DNA of 64,000 nucleotides from a virus: the IMG/VR virus record IMGVR_UViG_3300020187_000009, positions 1-64,000 of that record; one strand, 5' to 3'. Of this stretch, positions 34,456 through 43,915 are shown in pieces; positions within the stretch are counted from its first letter, which is position 1, and every line of letters begins with the position of its first letter. Below the pieces are notes generated by a model. That model did no database searches, had not been told where the DNA came from, and saw only the letters and a list, made by a program, of their open reading frames with translations. The position numbers and the translations under genes were made by a program.

Positions 34456-35086
34456 AAATAAATTTATAGAGATTGTCGATATTATATTGTACAAGTATAA
34501 TATGGTAGATTCTAAATTGTGGAGTTTAATTAAAAAAGACAACGGACATCGAAAAATAGACAAAGATTCAGTGCTTGTCGGCGCCGAAGGATTAAAACAT
34601 ATAATACTAAATAACTTTAGATCTGAAATTAATAAATTTAATTCACTAGAAGGATCTGTAGTTTATAAAGAAGCAACTTCAGTATACTTTATCTGGAAAA
34701 TGTTAGAAGAAATGGAATCTTTAATGTGGATTAAATGTAATCTAAATAAAAATGCAAGCTATACTAGAATTGTAACTACAGATGAAGTAAAGACTATTAA
34801 GTTTTCTCTTAGACCAATCAGAGGAACTTTTAGAACGTTTGATCATTTCAATAGACATGAACTACCACTTGTAAATGAAATACTATATAAATCTAGAATT
34901 TTAAATACAGGAGATAATTATGATACTATTAAATTAGCAGAAATGCTAAATAGATTAGACCACTATTTGAGCTTTAATAACACGAGCGAGGTATCATTTG
35001 CGATATCAACAATTATCAATCAATTAGAAGATTACGAATCAGATAACCCAGAAGTTTTAGTAATTACAGATTTTGAAGATATATAA
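34439..35086 (+). CDS. Unrecognised protein after the clamp loader operon
   Basis: 215 residues from the ATG at 34439, which overlaps the previous gene by 17 bases; an ATG at 34502 is an alternative start. Mixed helical with WSLIKKDNGHRKIDKDS, SVYFIWKMLEEMESLMWIK and IKFSLRPIRGTFRTFDHFN. Its stop codon lies inside a GATATATAA signal serving the next gene. No family recognised. Confidence 0.7.
   Translation: MFTQNRNKFIEIVDIILYKYNMVDSKLWSLIKKDNGHRKIDKDSVLVGAEGLKHIILNNFRSEINKFNSLEGSVVYKEATSVYFIWKMLEEMESLMWIKCNLNKNASYTRIVTTDEVKTIKFSLRPIRGTFRTFDHFNRHELPLVNEILYKSRILNTGDNYDTIKLAEMLNRLDHYLSFNNTSEVSFAISTIINQLEDYESDNPEVLVITDFEDI
35078..35086 (+). promoter_or_regulatory. Late-type promoter signal (GATATATAA)
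   Basis: Exact match overlapping the stop of the preceding gene and ending 20 bases before 35107, at the start of the terminase/tail block. Confidence 0.6.
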
Positions 35087-35106
35087 AGAAAAATATCTTT
35101 ATTAGC

Positions 35107-35496
35107 ATGTTAGAAATTGGAAAAAGAGAGGGACTAGTATATTTAACAGTTGTTCTATGGATAATTATGGGTATTCTAGGTGCACTTAAGCAGGCTGACT
35201 TAAAAGATTTAGCTGTGTATTTCGGATCTTTAACTGCGTACGTTGCGACATATGTTTGGGCTGAATCAAAAAGACCTTCAATTAAAAGTGGAATCCTTAA
35301 AAGGGGTCCAAATTCTCGTAGAGAAGCAATGATATATTCTATTGTTTGTATATGGGCAATTGCAGGTGGATTCGCGATTTGGTTTAACTCTAATTTAAAT
35401 GATCTAGCAGTATACTTTGTATCTCTTACTGGTTTCGTAGCTAGTTGGATCGCTGGAGAAGTATTTACACCACAAGATAGGATTGGAAAAGAATAA
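35107..35496 (+). CDS. Four-helix membrane protein with internal duplication
   Basis: 129 residues with four predicted membrane segments. The two halves are copies: (R)EGLVYLTVVLWIIMGILGA, then LKDLAVYFGSLTAYVATYVW, versus REAMIYSIVCIWAIAGGFAI, then LNDLAVYFVSLTGFVASWIA. The loop between is basic (KRPSIKSGILKRGPNSRR), so it should face the cytoplasm. Late promoter and location at the head of the terminase/tail operon allow a holin or a membrane-anchored assembly factor; neither is shown. It overlaps the next gene by one base. Confidence 0.75.
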   Translation: MLEIGKREGLVYLTVVLWIIMGILGALKQADLKDLAVYFGSLTAYVATYVWAESKRPSIKSGILKRGPNSRREAMIYSIVCIWAIAGGFAIWFNSNLNDLAVYFVSLTGFVASWIAGEVFTPQDRIGKE

Positions 35497-37514
35497 TGGC
35501 AAATAACTATAAAGTATCAAACATTGGAGAATCTTTTATAGCAAAGCTAAAGGATTCCTATTCAAATGTAATTTCAATTAACGATTGGACTATTGTTTCT
35601 GGAGTGAGTAATTCAAATACCATTGGTAAGTTGAGTTTAACTTCTGATAGTAAAACAGTAGTTGGAATTGGGACTAATCTAAACCTATCTAGCGGTAGTA
35701 TATTTATTATTGGAAATATAAAATTTACAGTAGATCAAATAATCACAAAAACAGAATTTACAATAACAGAACCTTCACCAGTTACTGGAACATTTAATTT
35801 TTATTTAGATACTGATTCTAACAACTACTTTACACATCAATATAGATGGTCACAGAGCAAATCTATAGATGGAGGACAGTTTAGCGAATTTAGAGAATTA
35901 AATAAATCAACAAATTCTACGGATTTACTAGCAAGAACATTTGATAATACGCTTCCTCTTTGGATAGACATTAGACTAGAGTCTGAGAGAATTTCAGCAG
36001 AGCATAGTATATCATTACTAAGTATTACATTTGAATTAGAAACAGCAGACGGTATTATTGAAAGCTGCCCAATATGGTGTGATGATTGTACCGATCCGTT
36101 TGCGATGGACGGATGCTCAAACATAATAATTGACTGTGGTGACGGAATGTATAACCCATATGCTCTTAAGAAGCCTTCTGCAATATATAGACAATTAAGT
36201 AGCCTTAGTAATGAAATGTGGGGCCATGATGTAAAATATTTTAGAGTAGAACCAGATCAAAGAACAAAAGATGTTATTTTAATGGAATATTCTCTATACA
36301 ACGTTGTAGAAGAAGGAACATTAAAGGTACTAGTACCTGACAATGAATTTCCAACTAGAGAGTTTAACTTTGACATTTTTGGAATGGATTTTGAGGAGTT
36401 TGAAATTCACGTATCAGGCGAAGCATTTACTAATCTATTTGGATTAAAGAAAGAACCTAGAACTAGAGATTATCTGTACTTCCCCTTAATCAATAGAATG
36501 TATGAGATAAGCAGTGTTTCTTTAGCCGATGAATTTAATTTATCAACGACATATTGGAGAGTACAGCTTAGAAAATTCGAAAACAGGACAAGTTCAATTC
36601 ATAATGATACGTTAATAGAACAAGAAGTTGATTCTTTAATAACTGGAATCGATGAAGTATTCGGAGAAGAAATACAACAAGAGTTCGAAAAAGTTACAAA
36701 ACCTCAACAATATAAAACAGTATACCAAGAGCTCGAAGATGATGTTAGGTATAGTAAGCATTCTGCTTTAGTAATACAAGATATTGAGATTAAAAATAGA
36801 TGGACTCTAATTTCTAAAAATAACTATCTACTAAATAATGTTCCTCCTGGAGAGAGATTCGCGTTAACATATAACAGGAGATCAATATTAACATCGGTTG
36901 GTAATTTAGCGATTACTGCTTGGGTAAGGCCTCAATTTAAGGCTAATGATAACGAAGATCATGTTATAATTGATGGAAGATCAGAAAGTGATCTTAATGT
37001 AGGATTATCTGTTTCAATCAGTAAAACTCAATTAAAAATAACAATAAATGGAAATGATTCTGTAAAGAATCTTCCAAGTAGTCTAGAAAATAACGTATGG
37101 TACGGTATTGTTGTTAATGTTAATAATTCAATCGAAGGATCAGATATTTATGGAACTAGCGGAACTAGCGGAACTAGCGGAACATCATGGAACTCTGAAA
37201 TAGGAGCACATATTTATAGATTGGATCCAGATTCAAATAAAACACTGCCTCATCAAAAAACTGGAACATTTGCAAAATTTGCGGAACATGTAGATACTCT
37301 TTCTGAAAAGGCAACATGGGACGCTGGGAAGGGATGGAGCCTTTCTTCTTCTCCGACTAATATGACAAACATAAGAGTATTTACAAAGGTAATTGAGCAA
37401 GAACAACATATGAATGTTCTTCAGCAATATGTTGTCAGAGATGCGGAACTAGCAATATTAGTAGATAATGCAATACCATCGATTAGACTAAGACAATATA
37501 GCAACCCTAGGTAA
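35496..37514 (+). CDS. Large virion protein with a LamG-like C-terminal domain
   Basis: 672 residues. The middle has a cluster of five cysteines (CPIWCDDC, then DGC and DC) before MYNPYALKKPSAIY, a segment I associate with structural proteins of T4-like marine phages. Residues about 460-560 read as a concanavalin/LamG jelly roll: SILTSVGNLAITAWVRPQF, then HVIIDGRSESDLNVGLSVS and NNVWYGIVVNVNNS. Four GTSG-type repeats (GTSGTSGTSGTSW) near 549 interrupt this region. Lectin-like folds in tails often bind glycans. It precedes the terminase genes. Exact place in the particle is not known. Confidence 0.75.
   Translation: MANNYKVSNIGESFIAKLKDSYSNVISINDWTIVSGVSNSNTIGKLSLTSDSKTVVGIGTNLNLSSGSIFIIGNIKFTVDQIITKTEFTITEPSPVTGTFNFYLDTDSNNYFTHQYRWSQSKSIDGGQFSEFRELNKSTNSTDLLARTFDNTLPLWIDIRLESERISAEHSISLLSITFELETADGIIESCPIWCDDCTDPFAMDGCSNIIIDCGDGMYNPYALKKPSAIYRQLSSLSNEMWGHDVKYFRVEPDQRTKDVILMEYSLYNVVEEGTLKVLVPDNEFPTREFNFDIFGMDFEEFEIHVSGEAFTNLFGLKKEPRTRDYLYFPLINRMYEISSVSLADEFNLSTTYWRVQLRKFENRTSSIHNDTLIEQEVDSLITGIDEVFGEEIQQEFEKVTKPQQYKTVYQELEDDVRYSKHSALVIQDIEIKNRWTLISKNNYLLNNVPPGERFALTYNRRSILTSVGNLAITAWVRPQFKANDNEDHVIIDGRSESDLNVGLSVSISKTQLKITINGNDSVKNLPSSLENNVWYGIVVNVNNSIEGSDIYGTSGTSGTSGTSWNSEIGAHIYRLDPDSNKTLPHQKTGTFAKFAEHVDTLSEKATWDAGKGWSLSSSPTNMTNIRVFTKVIEQEQHMNVLQQYVVRDAELAILVDNAIPSIRLRQYSNPR
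37148..37189 (+). repeat. Short GTS-coding repeat
   Basis: Four units of GGAACTAGC / GGAACATCA encode GTSGTSGTSGTS, the same word as the 30395 array. Confidence 0.8.
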
Positions 37515-37545
37515 ATTAGATACATATCTTATAATTTAGGAATCT

Positions 37546-38211
37546 ATGAGTGATAACACACACCGAATAAAAGACCAAGCGGATGAAATTCGCAGGGAAT
37601 TAGACAATCTTATTGGCGATACAGAAAGCTTAGACGTTGAGACTGATCCAACTAATTTACCAGTAATCAAGCAAGAGTCTTCATTACCGAAAGTAAATTA
37701 TGCTGAGTTAAAACATAGCGCAACAAAAAAGGCTAAAAAAACAATCACTAGCCTGATGAAGTTCTATCTCGATTCTGATATTATAGAAAAGGACGAGTAT
37801 ATTGCTGCCAAGAAAAAAATGGATGAGATGACAATGTCTTCTCTAATCTATCAACTACAGGCTGGAGAACGCGCACTTACCACTCTATTAGAAACTATTG
37901 AAAGTGGAGAACTTGCACCTAGGATGTTTGAGGTACTTGCTACTTTACAGAAATCAATGTTAGATATAATTAAGTCACAGACTATGTATCTAATGGCTGC
38001 TGAAGAATCAACAAAGAGAATAGCAAGAGATATCGAAATCTATAAAAAGAGAGACGATGTTAAAGAAATAGAAAATTCAGGAGGAGATACATCTTCTAAA
38101 AATATACAAAGAGGTACTAAAGACCTAATGGCTGCAATTCAAGCAGGGATAAAAAATGGAAATGAAGAGGAAATTATTGATGTTGAAATAGACGAAAGTA
38201 AAACTGAATAA
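37546..38211 (+). CDS. 16: Terminase small subunit gp16
   Basis: 221 residues; T4 gp16 is 164. Mainly helical with a central coiled-coil-forming region (EKDEYIAAKKKMDEMTM, then LLETIESGELAPRMFEVLATL and QKSMLDIIKSQTMYLMAAEE), typical of the oligomerising core of T4-like small terminases. It recognises concatemer DNA and regulates gp17. Its stop overlaps the gp17 start by one base, the usual 16-17 arrangement. Call supported mainly by position and fold. Confidence 0.8.
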   Translation: MSDNTHRIKDQADEIRRELDNLIGDTESLDVETDPTNLPVIKQESSLPKVNYAELKHSATKKAKKTITSLMKFYLDSDIIEKDEYIAAKKKMDEMTMSSLIYQLQAGERALTTLLETIESGELAPRMFEVLATLQKSMLDIIKSQTMYLMAAEESTKRIARDIEIYKKRDDVKEIENSGGDTSSKNIQRGTKDLMAAIQAGIKNGNEEEIIDVEIDESKTE

Positions 38212-40028
38212 TGGACGATAATAAATGGATTCCTAAAGAAGAAGGAGACGTTGCTGCAGATCGTATCGTTTGGTCATCAAAGCAAATTGATGATTTAATG
38301 ATAGCGCTTGATCAGGGATACCGACCAAAGGTAAAGATGCCGTTCTATGAGGGTAAGCAATATTTACGAAAAGGTAGTATCGTATTTGAATATACTGACG
38401 AAGAGATTAGTGAGCTTGCTAGATGTGCAGCTGATATAGTATACTTTGCAGAAAATTATGCAGTTGTAATGACTGATGACGGTATTCGTAAAGTTAAATT
38501 ACGAGAGTATCAAAAAAGAATGTTGCGTAGTTTTCAATCTGACAGATTTAATATTGTCCTAGCAAGCAGGCAAATGGGGAAAACAATTACCGCATCTATT
38601 TTTAATGCATGGTACGTAACCTTTAATACCGATAAAAACACTCTACTTCTTGCAAACAAATCAGATACTACTAAGGAAATTATTGATAAGGCAAAGGTAG
38701 TAATTGAAAACTTACCATTCTTTATGAAGCCTGGTATTATTAAATACGATGTTATGAATGTTCGTGCTGACAACGGATGTCGGTTAATTGGACAGTCAAC
38801 AACAGCAAAGGCAGGTATAGGTTTTACAATACACAACCTGTATATTGATGAGTTTGCTCACGTACATCCAAGTATTGCTGATTCTTTTTATGAAAACGTT
38901 TATCCTACACTTTCAGCATCTAATATTTCTAGGTTAACGATTACCTCTACACCAAACGGGTTTAATAAGTTTTATCAAATATATGCAGCCGCTGAAAGAG
39001 GAGATAATGATTACACTTCGATGCGGGTCGATTGGTGGGAACACCCTGACAGAGATGACGCATGGTATCAAAGAGAGCTTGGAAATCTTGGTTCTATTGA
39101 GGCGTTTAACAAACAATATGGAAACGAATTTGTAAGTTCTTCAAATCTTCTTTTAGATCCAGTAGACATGAAGAAGATGAGAAAGAACATGAAAAAATAT
39201 GTACACCATGAATTACAGGAATTTGAAGATATTAGTATTGATACCGAAGGCCTACTAGAATGGAATCCTGATTTTGATGTTGAAGATGTTAGGCATAGCG
39301 AAAGTTATTGGGTATTTACAGTAGATATTGCTGAAGGAAATGGAGGAGACTATTCAGTAATTAACATTTTTAAAGTATGTGCAATGGACGCTAAAGAAAT
39401 AGAAAATGTTCAAAACCCAGGAGCAATGTACGACTTCTTTAAATTTAAGCAAATTGCTAGGTTTAGATCTAATACTTTGGTAATAGAAGATTTCGCCAAG
39501 GTGCTGTATACACTTGCTGTAGATGTATTTTACAATGAAAACGTAAAGCTAATAGTAGAATATAACACATATGGATCTGTGTTGTTTCAATACCTAAGAT
39601 CAGTATTTCCCCAACGAAATGATTTCGACGACGAGATGGTTGTACGATTTAAACATAGACATGATAGTAGAACCCTAAAGCCTGGAATCAAACTAAAATC
39701 TGATAACAAATCAATATTTTGTCAAAACTTTTCAAAACTTTATAAGAATAATAGGATTACAGTAACTGATGAAGTTACGGTTACTGAGGCTAGCCTGTTT
39801 GGAACATTACCTAATGGTAGTTATGGAGCTCAGATGGGACATGATGATGTTATAATGTCATGTATAACTGCTACTGAATTTTTTAACACAACCGACTACG
39901 CAGATTACGTCGAAGAACTTTTAGACTTTGTAGATCCTGAAATACATATTAAGATGGAACAGACATTATATAAGGATTCTGAAGATCAAGGCGATCTTCA
40001 ATTTGACATTTATTCGCTATTAGATTAA
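38211..40028 (+). CDS. 17: Terminase large subunit gp17
   Basis: 605 residues; T4 gp17 is 610. ATPase motor: REYQKRMLRSF (adenine-binding Q), Walker A variant ASRQMGKT near 117-124, Walker B LYIDEFAH near 210, coupling motif TSTPNG near 243. RNase H-type nuclease: VDIAEGNGGDYS near 371, IVEYNTYGS near 448 and GHDDVIMS near 542. It cuts concatemers and pumps DNA into proheads. It is in the T4 order 16-17-18-19. Confidence 0.96.
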   Translation: MDDNKWIPKEEGDVAADRIVWSSKQIDDLMIALDQGYRPKVKMPFYEGKQYLRKGSIVFEYTDEEISELARCAADIVYFAENYAVVMTDDGIRKVKLREYQKRMLRSFQSDRFNIVLASRQMGKTITASIFNAWYVTFNTDKNTLLLANKSDTTKEIIDKAKVVIENLPFFMKPGIIKYDVMNVRADNGCRLIGQSTTAKAGIGFTIHNLYIDEFAHVHPSIADSFYENVYPTLSASNISRLTITSTPNGFNKFYQIYAAAERGDNDYTSMRVDWWEHPDRDDAWYQRELGNLGSIEAFNKQYGNEFVSSSNLLLDPVDMKKMRKNMKKYVHHELQEFEDISIDTEGLLEWNPDFDVEDVRHSESYWVFTVDIAEGNGGDYSVINIFKVCAMDAKEIENVQNPGAMYDFFKFKQIARFRSNTLVIEDFAKVLYTLAVDVFYNENVKLIVEYNTYGSVLFQYLRSVFPQRNDFDDEMVVRFKHRHDSRTLKPGIKLKSDNKSIFCQNFSKLYKNNRITVTDEVTVTEASLFGTLPNGSYGAQMGHDDVIMSCITATEFFNTTDYADYVEELLDFVDPEIHIKMEQTLYKDSEDQGDLQFDIYSLLD

Positions 40029-40066
40029 TTATTAGGCAACCTTGTTAAAACAAGCAAGATTAATTA

Positions 40067-40075
40067 GATATATAA
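40067..40075 (+). promoter_or_regulatory. Late-type promoter signal (GATATATAA)
   Basis: Exact match ending 27 bases before the tail sheath start. Confidence 0.6.
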
Positions 40076-40102
40076 CATATAAAAAAATAAAAATATAAAA
40101 CT

Positions 40103-43003
40103 ATGGCACTAAGTCCTCAATTACAACAATTCAAGAGTTCAGGTGTTTATCGATTAGAATTCGATAAATCACAAACTGTCAATATCCCTGCAGAAACTAT
40201 TAGATTAGTTGTAGGTCACTCTAAAAAAGGACCATACAACACTCCAGTTTTTGTCGAAGATACTGAAACTTTTGTACAAATCTTTGGTTCTATCGATAAG
40301 AACCTAGAAAGAAAAGGAATGTATTTCCACAGATCTGCTCTTGAGACTCTATCTAGAGGTCCAATTATAGCATTAAACCTTACTTCTTCAAATGACGTTG
40401 ATAAAGTATGGTGGAATTCTCCAACTACTAATGGTTCAATTCAAGGAAACCCTGCAGCTAGCGGATCTACCCTATATAAGAACATCTTTAATAGAGATAA
40501 GTTCTGGACACCGGAAGATCAAAAGTTATTAACAGTAGCTGGAAATACTGCAGAAACTTCAAACAACGCACTAACATTTACTAACATTAAACAAGATCCA
40601 ATAACTATAATAGTTACTCAATCTGGAGATACTAGAGGATTTGATGTTACTGCTAGAGAATGGTATGGCGAAGGAAATACACCAGAAGGAGTAGATGATC
40701 TAGATTATATTTCAGATTATATGGTTGACGTTTATGTATTTAAAGGAAGATTTGTAACTGCTGATTTAAACAACGATCCAACTTATGGAAACTACTTTAA
40801 TTCAAACGGTATAATTCCAGCACAGTTTGGAAATTTTGCAAACTTAAGAGAAGTTTCTCTTCTTGCAAAATATACCGGTTCATTAATTCCAGATTTTCAA
40901 GATAATGAAGGAAAACAATACTATATTGAAACATTAATTAACGCAGAAGCTAGAAGAACTGGTTTATTTGCAGCAGTTAATGAAGATGCTCTAGACAAAA
41001 TTGATTTTGTTGGTGAAGCTTTTGAAATCTTTCAAGACTATGAATTATTATCGCATGTTGTTGTTCAACAACAACCTAGTCAATTAAATGACCCAAGAAA
41101 CTCAGCGTTTGATAAAATATGCGAAGTTACTGGAACTGAAATGTTAATAAAAAATGTATCAGTATCAGATTACAATACAATGGTATCTACTGGTCTTTTA
41201 TCTGATAACTTCCTAGTAGCTAATGTTACTGGAGAATATACTAAGATTCTTACAACTTCAAGAAACGCAATAACTGGAGATGTTACTGTTGTTGCTGAAG
41301 AGGCAATCAATAAGGCATACTATGAAAAATTTGCAGCTGATTTAAATGCAGCATCATTTGCACAGGCTGGTTTTGTTGGACAAAACTTAGTAATATCATA
41401 TGCTGGTACTTTTTCACCTGGAGATCTTACTGCTGGAAAATATCTTCCAAGCTCAAATAGCGGAGAATATACAAAAATTCTTTCAGTAACAGATGATCTA
41501 GGAGGAGCTGGTACAAGTGGAAGTGGTGGTATTGTAACTATCGTTCCTGCTGGAAATGCTGGATTTAGTTCTGGATTAGCTAGCGGAACTGCTGGTAACC
41601 TAACAACATACGCTCAATCAAACAATACAGTGTTTGATCTATTTGAAATTGGAGTTAACGAAAGAACATTCTTCTTCCCAACTGGAGCTGGATGGACTTT
41701 TGCAAATGCTGCAACAGCAGGAGAGTTTAAGTACGTTTACACAGTGCCTGCTGCAACTGACGAAGATACTTCGTTAACAGATAACATTAAAGTTGGTATG
41801 TATCTTCCAATACAAGGAAGCGATAAACTAGCAAGAATTCTTGAAATTAGAAGAAAATTCGAAGCTGGCGTTAACGGTGGAAAGGATGACAGATATACTT
41901 ATACTTTTATCTGCCACAGAGATGTACCAACCGCTCCGGCATACGCATTAGGATCTTTTGATTCTGCATCAGATGCATATAAGCCATTTGTATTAGAAGC
42001 TGCGCAAAATAGCGAAAAGACAATCAAAGAATTAATTGATGTTCTAATCCCTGGAAATGGTGTTTCTAACACTCTAATTGATAAGGACGCTATTACTTAT
42101 AGATACTTAGTAGATACCTTTGGATCATTTGAGGGTGCTAGTGGACTTCTTAATAAAGAACAATACACACAGTTGGCAAAAGCAAGACAAAACGTTTCTG
42201 CAATTCTTAACGCACCTATGGTAAAAGAATTTAAGGCTTCGACTAATCCTTCTTTCATTGATGAAAACACAGGATCTTTCCAAACAAGATACATTCCAAC
42301 TGGAGGTAACTTAAACTTAAATCCTCAGGCTCTATATACTTTACCTTCAATTAATGAAGGAGCAAGTTATGGATTCTTCTTTTCACCTGGATTAAACGTT
42401 ATAGAAAACGGAAGAGTTAAAGTTGTTCCACCAGCGGCGTTTGTATCAAACAACTTTGTTGATAAGTATACTGATTCATTACCATGGTCAATTGTAGCAG
42501 GTCCTAGAAGAGGAGTTGTTGGAGGTACTGGAGTACAAGGAATAGAATACGCATATGATAAAGACGATAGAGATTACTTAGAGCCATTTGGAATTAACCC
42601 AATTATCTTCGAAAGAGGAGCTGGTATTGTAATCAAAGGTAATAAAACAGCACAACAATCAATTCAATCGGCGCTTTCTACTGCTCACGTAAGAGAAGTA
42701 TTAATCTACATTGAAGATGGTCTAGCTGAAATCTTGAAAAACTATTTATTTGAATTCAACACTGCTCAAACAAGACTTGAAATTAAAACTCTTGCGGACA
42801 GCTTTATGGAATCTGTTAAAAAAGATCAAGGTGTTTACGATTACAGAAACATAATGGATGGAACTAATAATACTTCTGAAGTTATAGATAACAATATGGG
42901 AGTCATAGACACTTATGTTGAACCAGTTAAAGGATTAGAAATTCTAGTTTCTAGAGTAACAGTACTAAACACTGGAGAAATAGCAACAGGAAACTTTGCA
43001 TAA
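40103..43003 (+). CDS. 18: Tail sheath protein gp18
   Basis: 966 residues, much longer than T4 gp18 (659). N-terminus FKSSGVYRLEFDKSQTVNI, then RLVVGHSKKGPYNTPVFV and TFVQIFGSIDKNLERKGMY is typical of sheath proteins; the C-terminus (GIVIKGNKTAQQSIQSAL, then VREVLIYIEDGLAEILKNYL and VDTYVEPVKGLEILVSRV) is the conserved contractile core. The extra 300 residues lie in the middle (about 350-630) as Gly/Ala/Thr-rich beta domains, including AGTSGSGGI. These would project from the tail surface. Confidence 0.93.
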   Translation: MALSPQLQQFKSSGVYRLEFDKSQTVNIPAETIRLVVGHSKKGPYNTPVFVEDTETFVQIFGSIDKNLERKGMYFHRSALETLSRGPIIALNLTSSNDVDKVWWNSPTTNGSIQGNPAASGSTLYKNIFNRDKFWTPEDQKLLTVAGNTAETSNNALTFTNIKQDPITIIVTQSGDTRGFDVTAREWYGEGNTPEGVDDLDYISDYMVDVYVFKGRFVTADLNNDPTYGNYFNSNGIIPAQFGNFANLREVSLLAKYTGSLIPDFQDNEGKQYYIETLINAEARRTGLFAAVNEDALDKIDFVGEAFEIFQDYELLSHVVVQQQPSQLNDPRNSAFDKICEVTGTEMLIKNVSVSDYNTMVSTGLLSDNFLVANVTGEYTKILTTSRNAITGDVTVVAEEAINKAYYEKFAADLNAASFAQAGFVGQNLVISYAGTFSPGDLTAGKYLPSSNSGEYTKILSVTDDLGGAGTSGSGGIVTIVPAGNAGFSSGLASGTAGNLTTYAQSNNTVFDLFEIGVNERTFFFPTGAGWTFANAATAGEFKYVYTVPAATDEDTSLTDNIKVGMYLPIQGSDKLARILEIRRKFEAGVNGGKDDRYTYTFICHRDVPTAPAYALGSFDSASDAYKPFVLEAAQNSEKTIKELIDVLIPGNGVSNTLIDKDAITYRYLVDTFGSFEGASGLLNKEQYTQLAKARQNVSAILNAPMVKEFKASTNPSFIDENTGSFQTRYIPTGGNLNLNPQALYTLPSINEGASYGFFFSPGLNVIENGRVKVVPPAAFVSNNFVDKYTDSLPWSIVAGPRRGVVGGTGVQGIEYAYDKDDRDYLEPFGINPIIFERGAGIVIKGNKTAQQSIQSALSTAHVREVLIYIEDGLAEILKNYLFEFNTAQTRLEIKTLADSFMESVKKDQGVYDYRNIMDGTNNTSEVIDNNMGVIDTYVEPVKGLEILVSRVTVLNTGEIATGNFA

Positions 43004-43009
43004 TAAAGA

Positions 43010-43018
43010 TATATAAAA
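43010..43018 (+). promoter_or_regulatory. Late-type promoter signal (GATATATAA)
   Basis: Exact match ending 18 bases before the tail tube start. Confidence 0.6.
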
Positions 43019-43036
43019 TAAAAGAAACATAAAGAT

Positions 43037-43597
43037 ATGGCCTTACCACATTATAGAGAAGATCAAACAAGTAAGAAAGGTAAACACTTCGAACCAGTAC
43101 AGACTAACCTGTTCGAAGTTAGTATTTTGCCTCCAGATGGAGTTGCAGGAGCCGACCTATTACTACAGCATATTAATTCAATTGCAGGATTAGACACTCT
43201 TAGCAGAGAAGTTGCTGCAGTAGAACAAAAATATAAGTTCGCAACGCGTTCTTATGCTGGAATGCCAGACGGTTCTGCGCATAACATTACTATTAACTTT
43301 TCTTTAAACTTAAACGATTCTAACCAAGCTTACGTTTACAAAACGATGAGAGAATGGTATAGAAAACAATACAATCCTGAAACCGGTGAAATGGGACTAA
43401 AGAAGGATTATGTTGGTACATTAGTTGTCGTACAGTTTAATAGAGCTGGAGACATTTATAGAAAGATTACTTTAGAAGATTGTTTCATTACTTCAGCTAT
43501 AGGATTTACTGGAGAGCTAAACTACGAATCAGGAGCTGAACCTGCTGCTTTAGAAATAGTTTGGAGATGTGATACGTTTTCAGAAGAAATTAACTAA
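43037..43597 (+). CDS. 19: Tail tube protein gp19
   Basis: 186 residues; T4 gp19 is 163. FEVSILPPDGVAGADLLL, then INSIAGLDTLSREVAAVEQ and KFATRSYAGMPD match the T4 tube fold, and MREWYRKQYNPETGEMGLK, then VQFNRAGDIYRKITLEDC and the ITSAIGFTGELNYESG ending are typical. It forms the inner tube inside the sheath. Follows gp18 as in T4 and ends in a strong terminator. Confidence 0.93.
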   Translation: MALPHYREDQTSKKGKHFEPVQTNLFEVSILPPDGVAGADLLLQHINSIAGLDTLSREVAAVEQKYKFATRSYAGMPDGSAHNITINFSLNLNDSNQAYVYKTMREWYRKQYNPETGEMGLKKDYVGTLVVVQFNRAGDIYRKITLEDCFITSAIGFTGELNYESGAEPAALEIVWRCDTFSEEIN

Positions 43598-43610
43598 ATA
43601 ACTTAAATAG

Positions 43611-43640
43611 GGGAAGGACTTTCATCCTTCCCTTTTTTTT
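43611..43640 (+). terminator. Rho-independent terminator
   Basis: GGGAAGGA / TCCTTCCC around CTTTCA, then eight T. Confidence 0.92.
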
Positions 43641-43687
43641 ACCACCGAAAACATATTAAAATATAAACATATTAAAATACTATATTT

Positions 43688-43915
43688 ATGTCAATACACA
43701 ACCACAAATTAACCAAAAAGCTTCAAGTTTTATTGACTGAAGATGAGGTTGACATGGTAAATAGACTAATACTAATAGAAGCAGTTGAACATCAGGCCCG
43801 ACCCATTTCTATTAGTGCATTTATTAGAGGCCTGATTCAAACAGAATTAAAAACCCAGATACCAGAAACTAAAAAAATAACTAAAGATCAAATTACAAAA
43901 ATATACAAAAAATGA
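43688..43915 (+). CDS. Small protein, possible ribbon-helix-helix type
   Basis: 75 residues: KKLQVLLTEDEVDMVNRLIL, then ARPISISAFIRGLIQTEL. The pattern of one strand (LQVLLT), a helix and a second helix starting with S-x-S-A-F-I-R is like ribbon-helix-helix DNA-binding proteins. It overlaps the next gene by four bases (ATGA) and heads the hub/tape-measure operon. It could be a regulator or an assembly factor; tentative. Confidence 0.65.
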   Translation: MSIHNHKLTKKLQVLLTEDEVDMVNRLILIEAVEHQARPISISAFIRGLIQTELKTQIPETKKITKDQITKIYKK

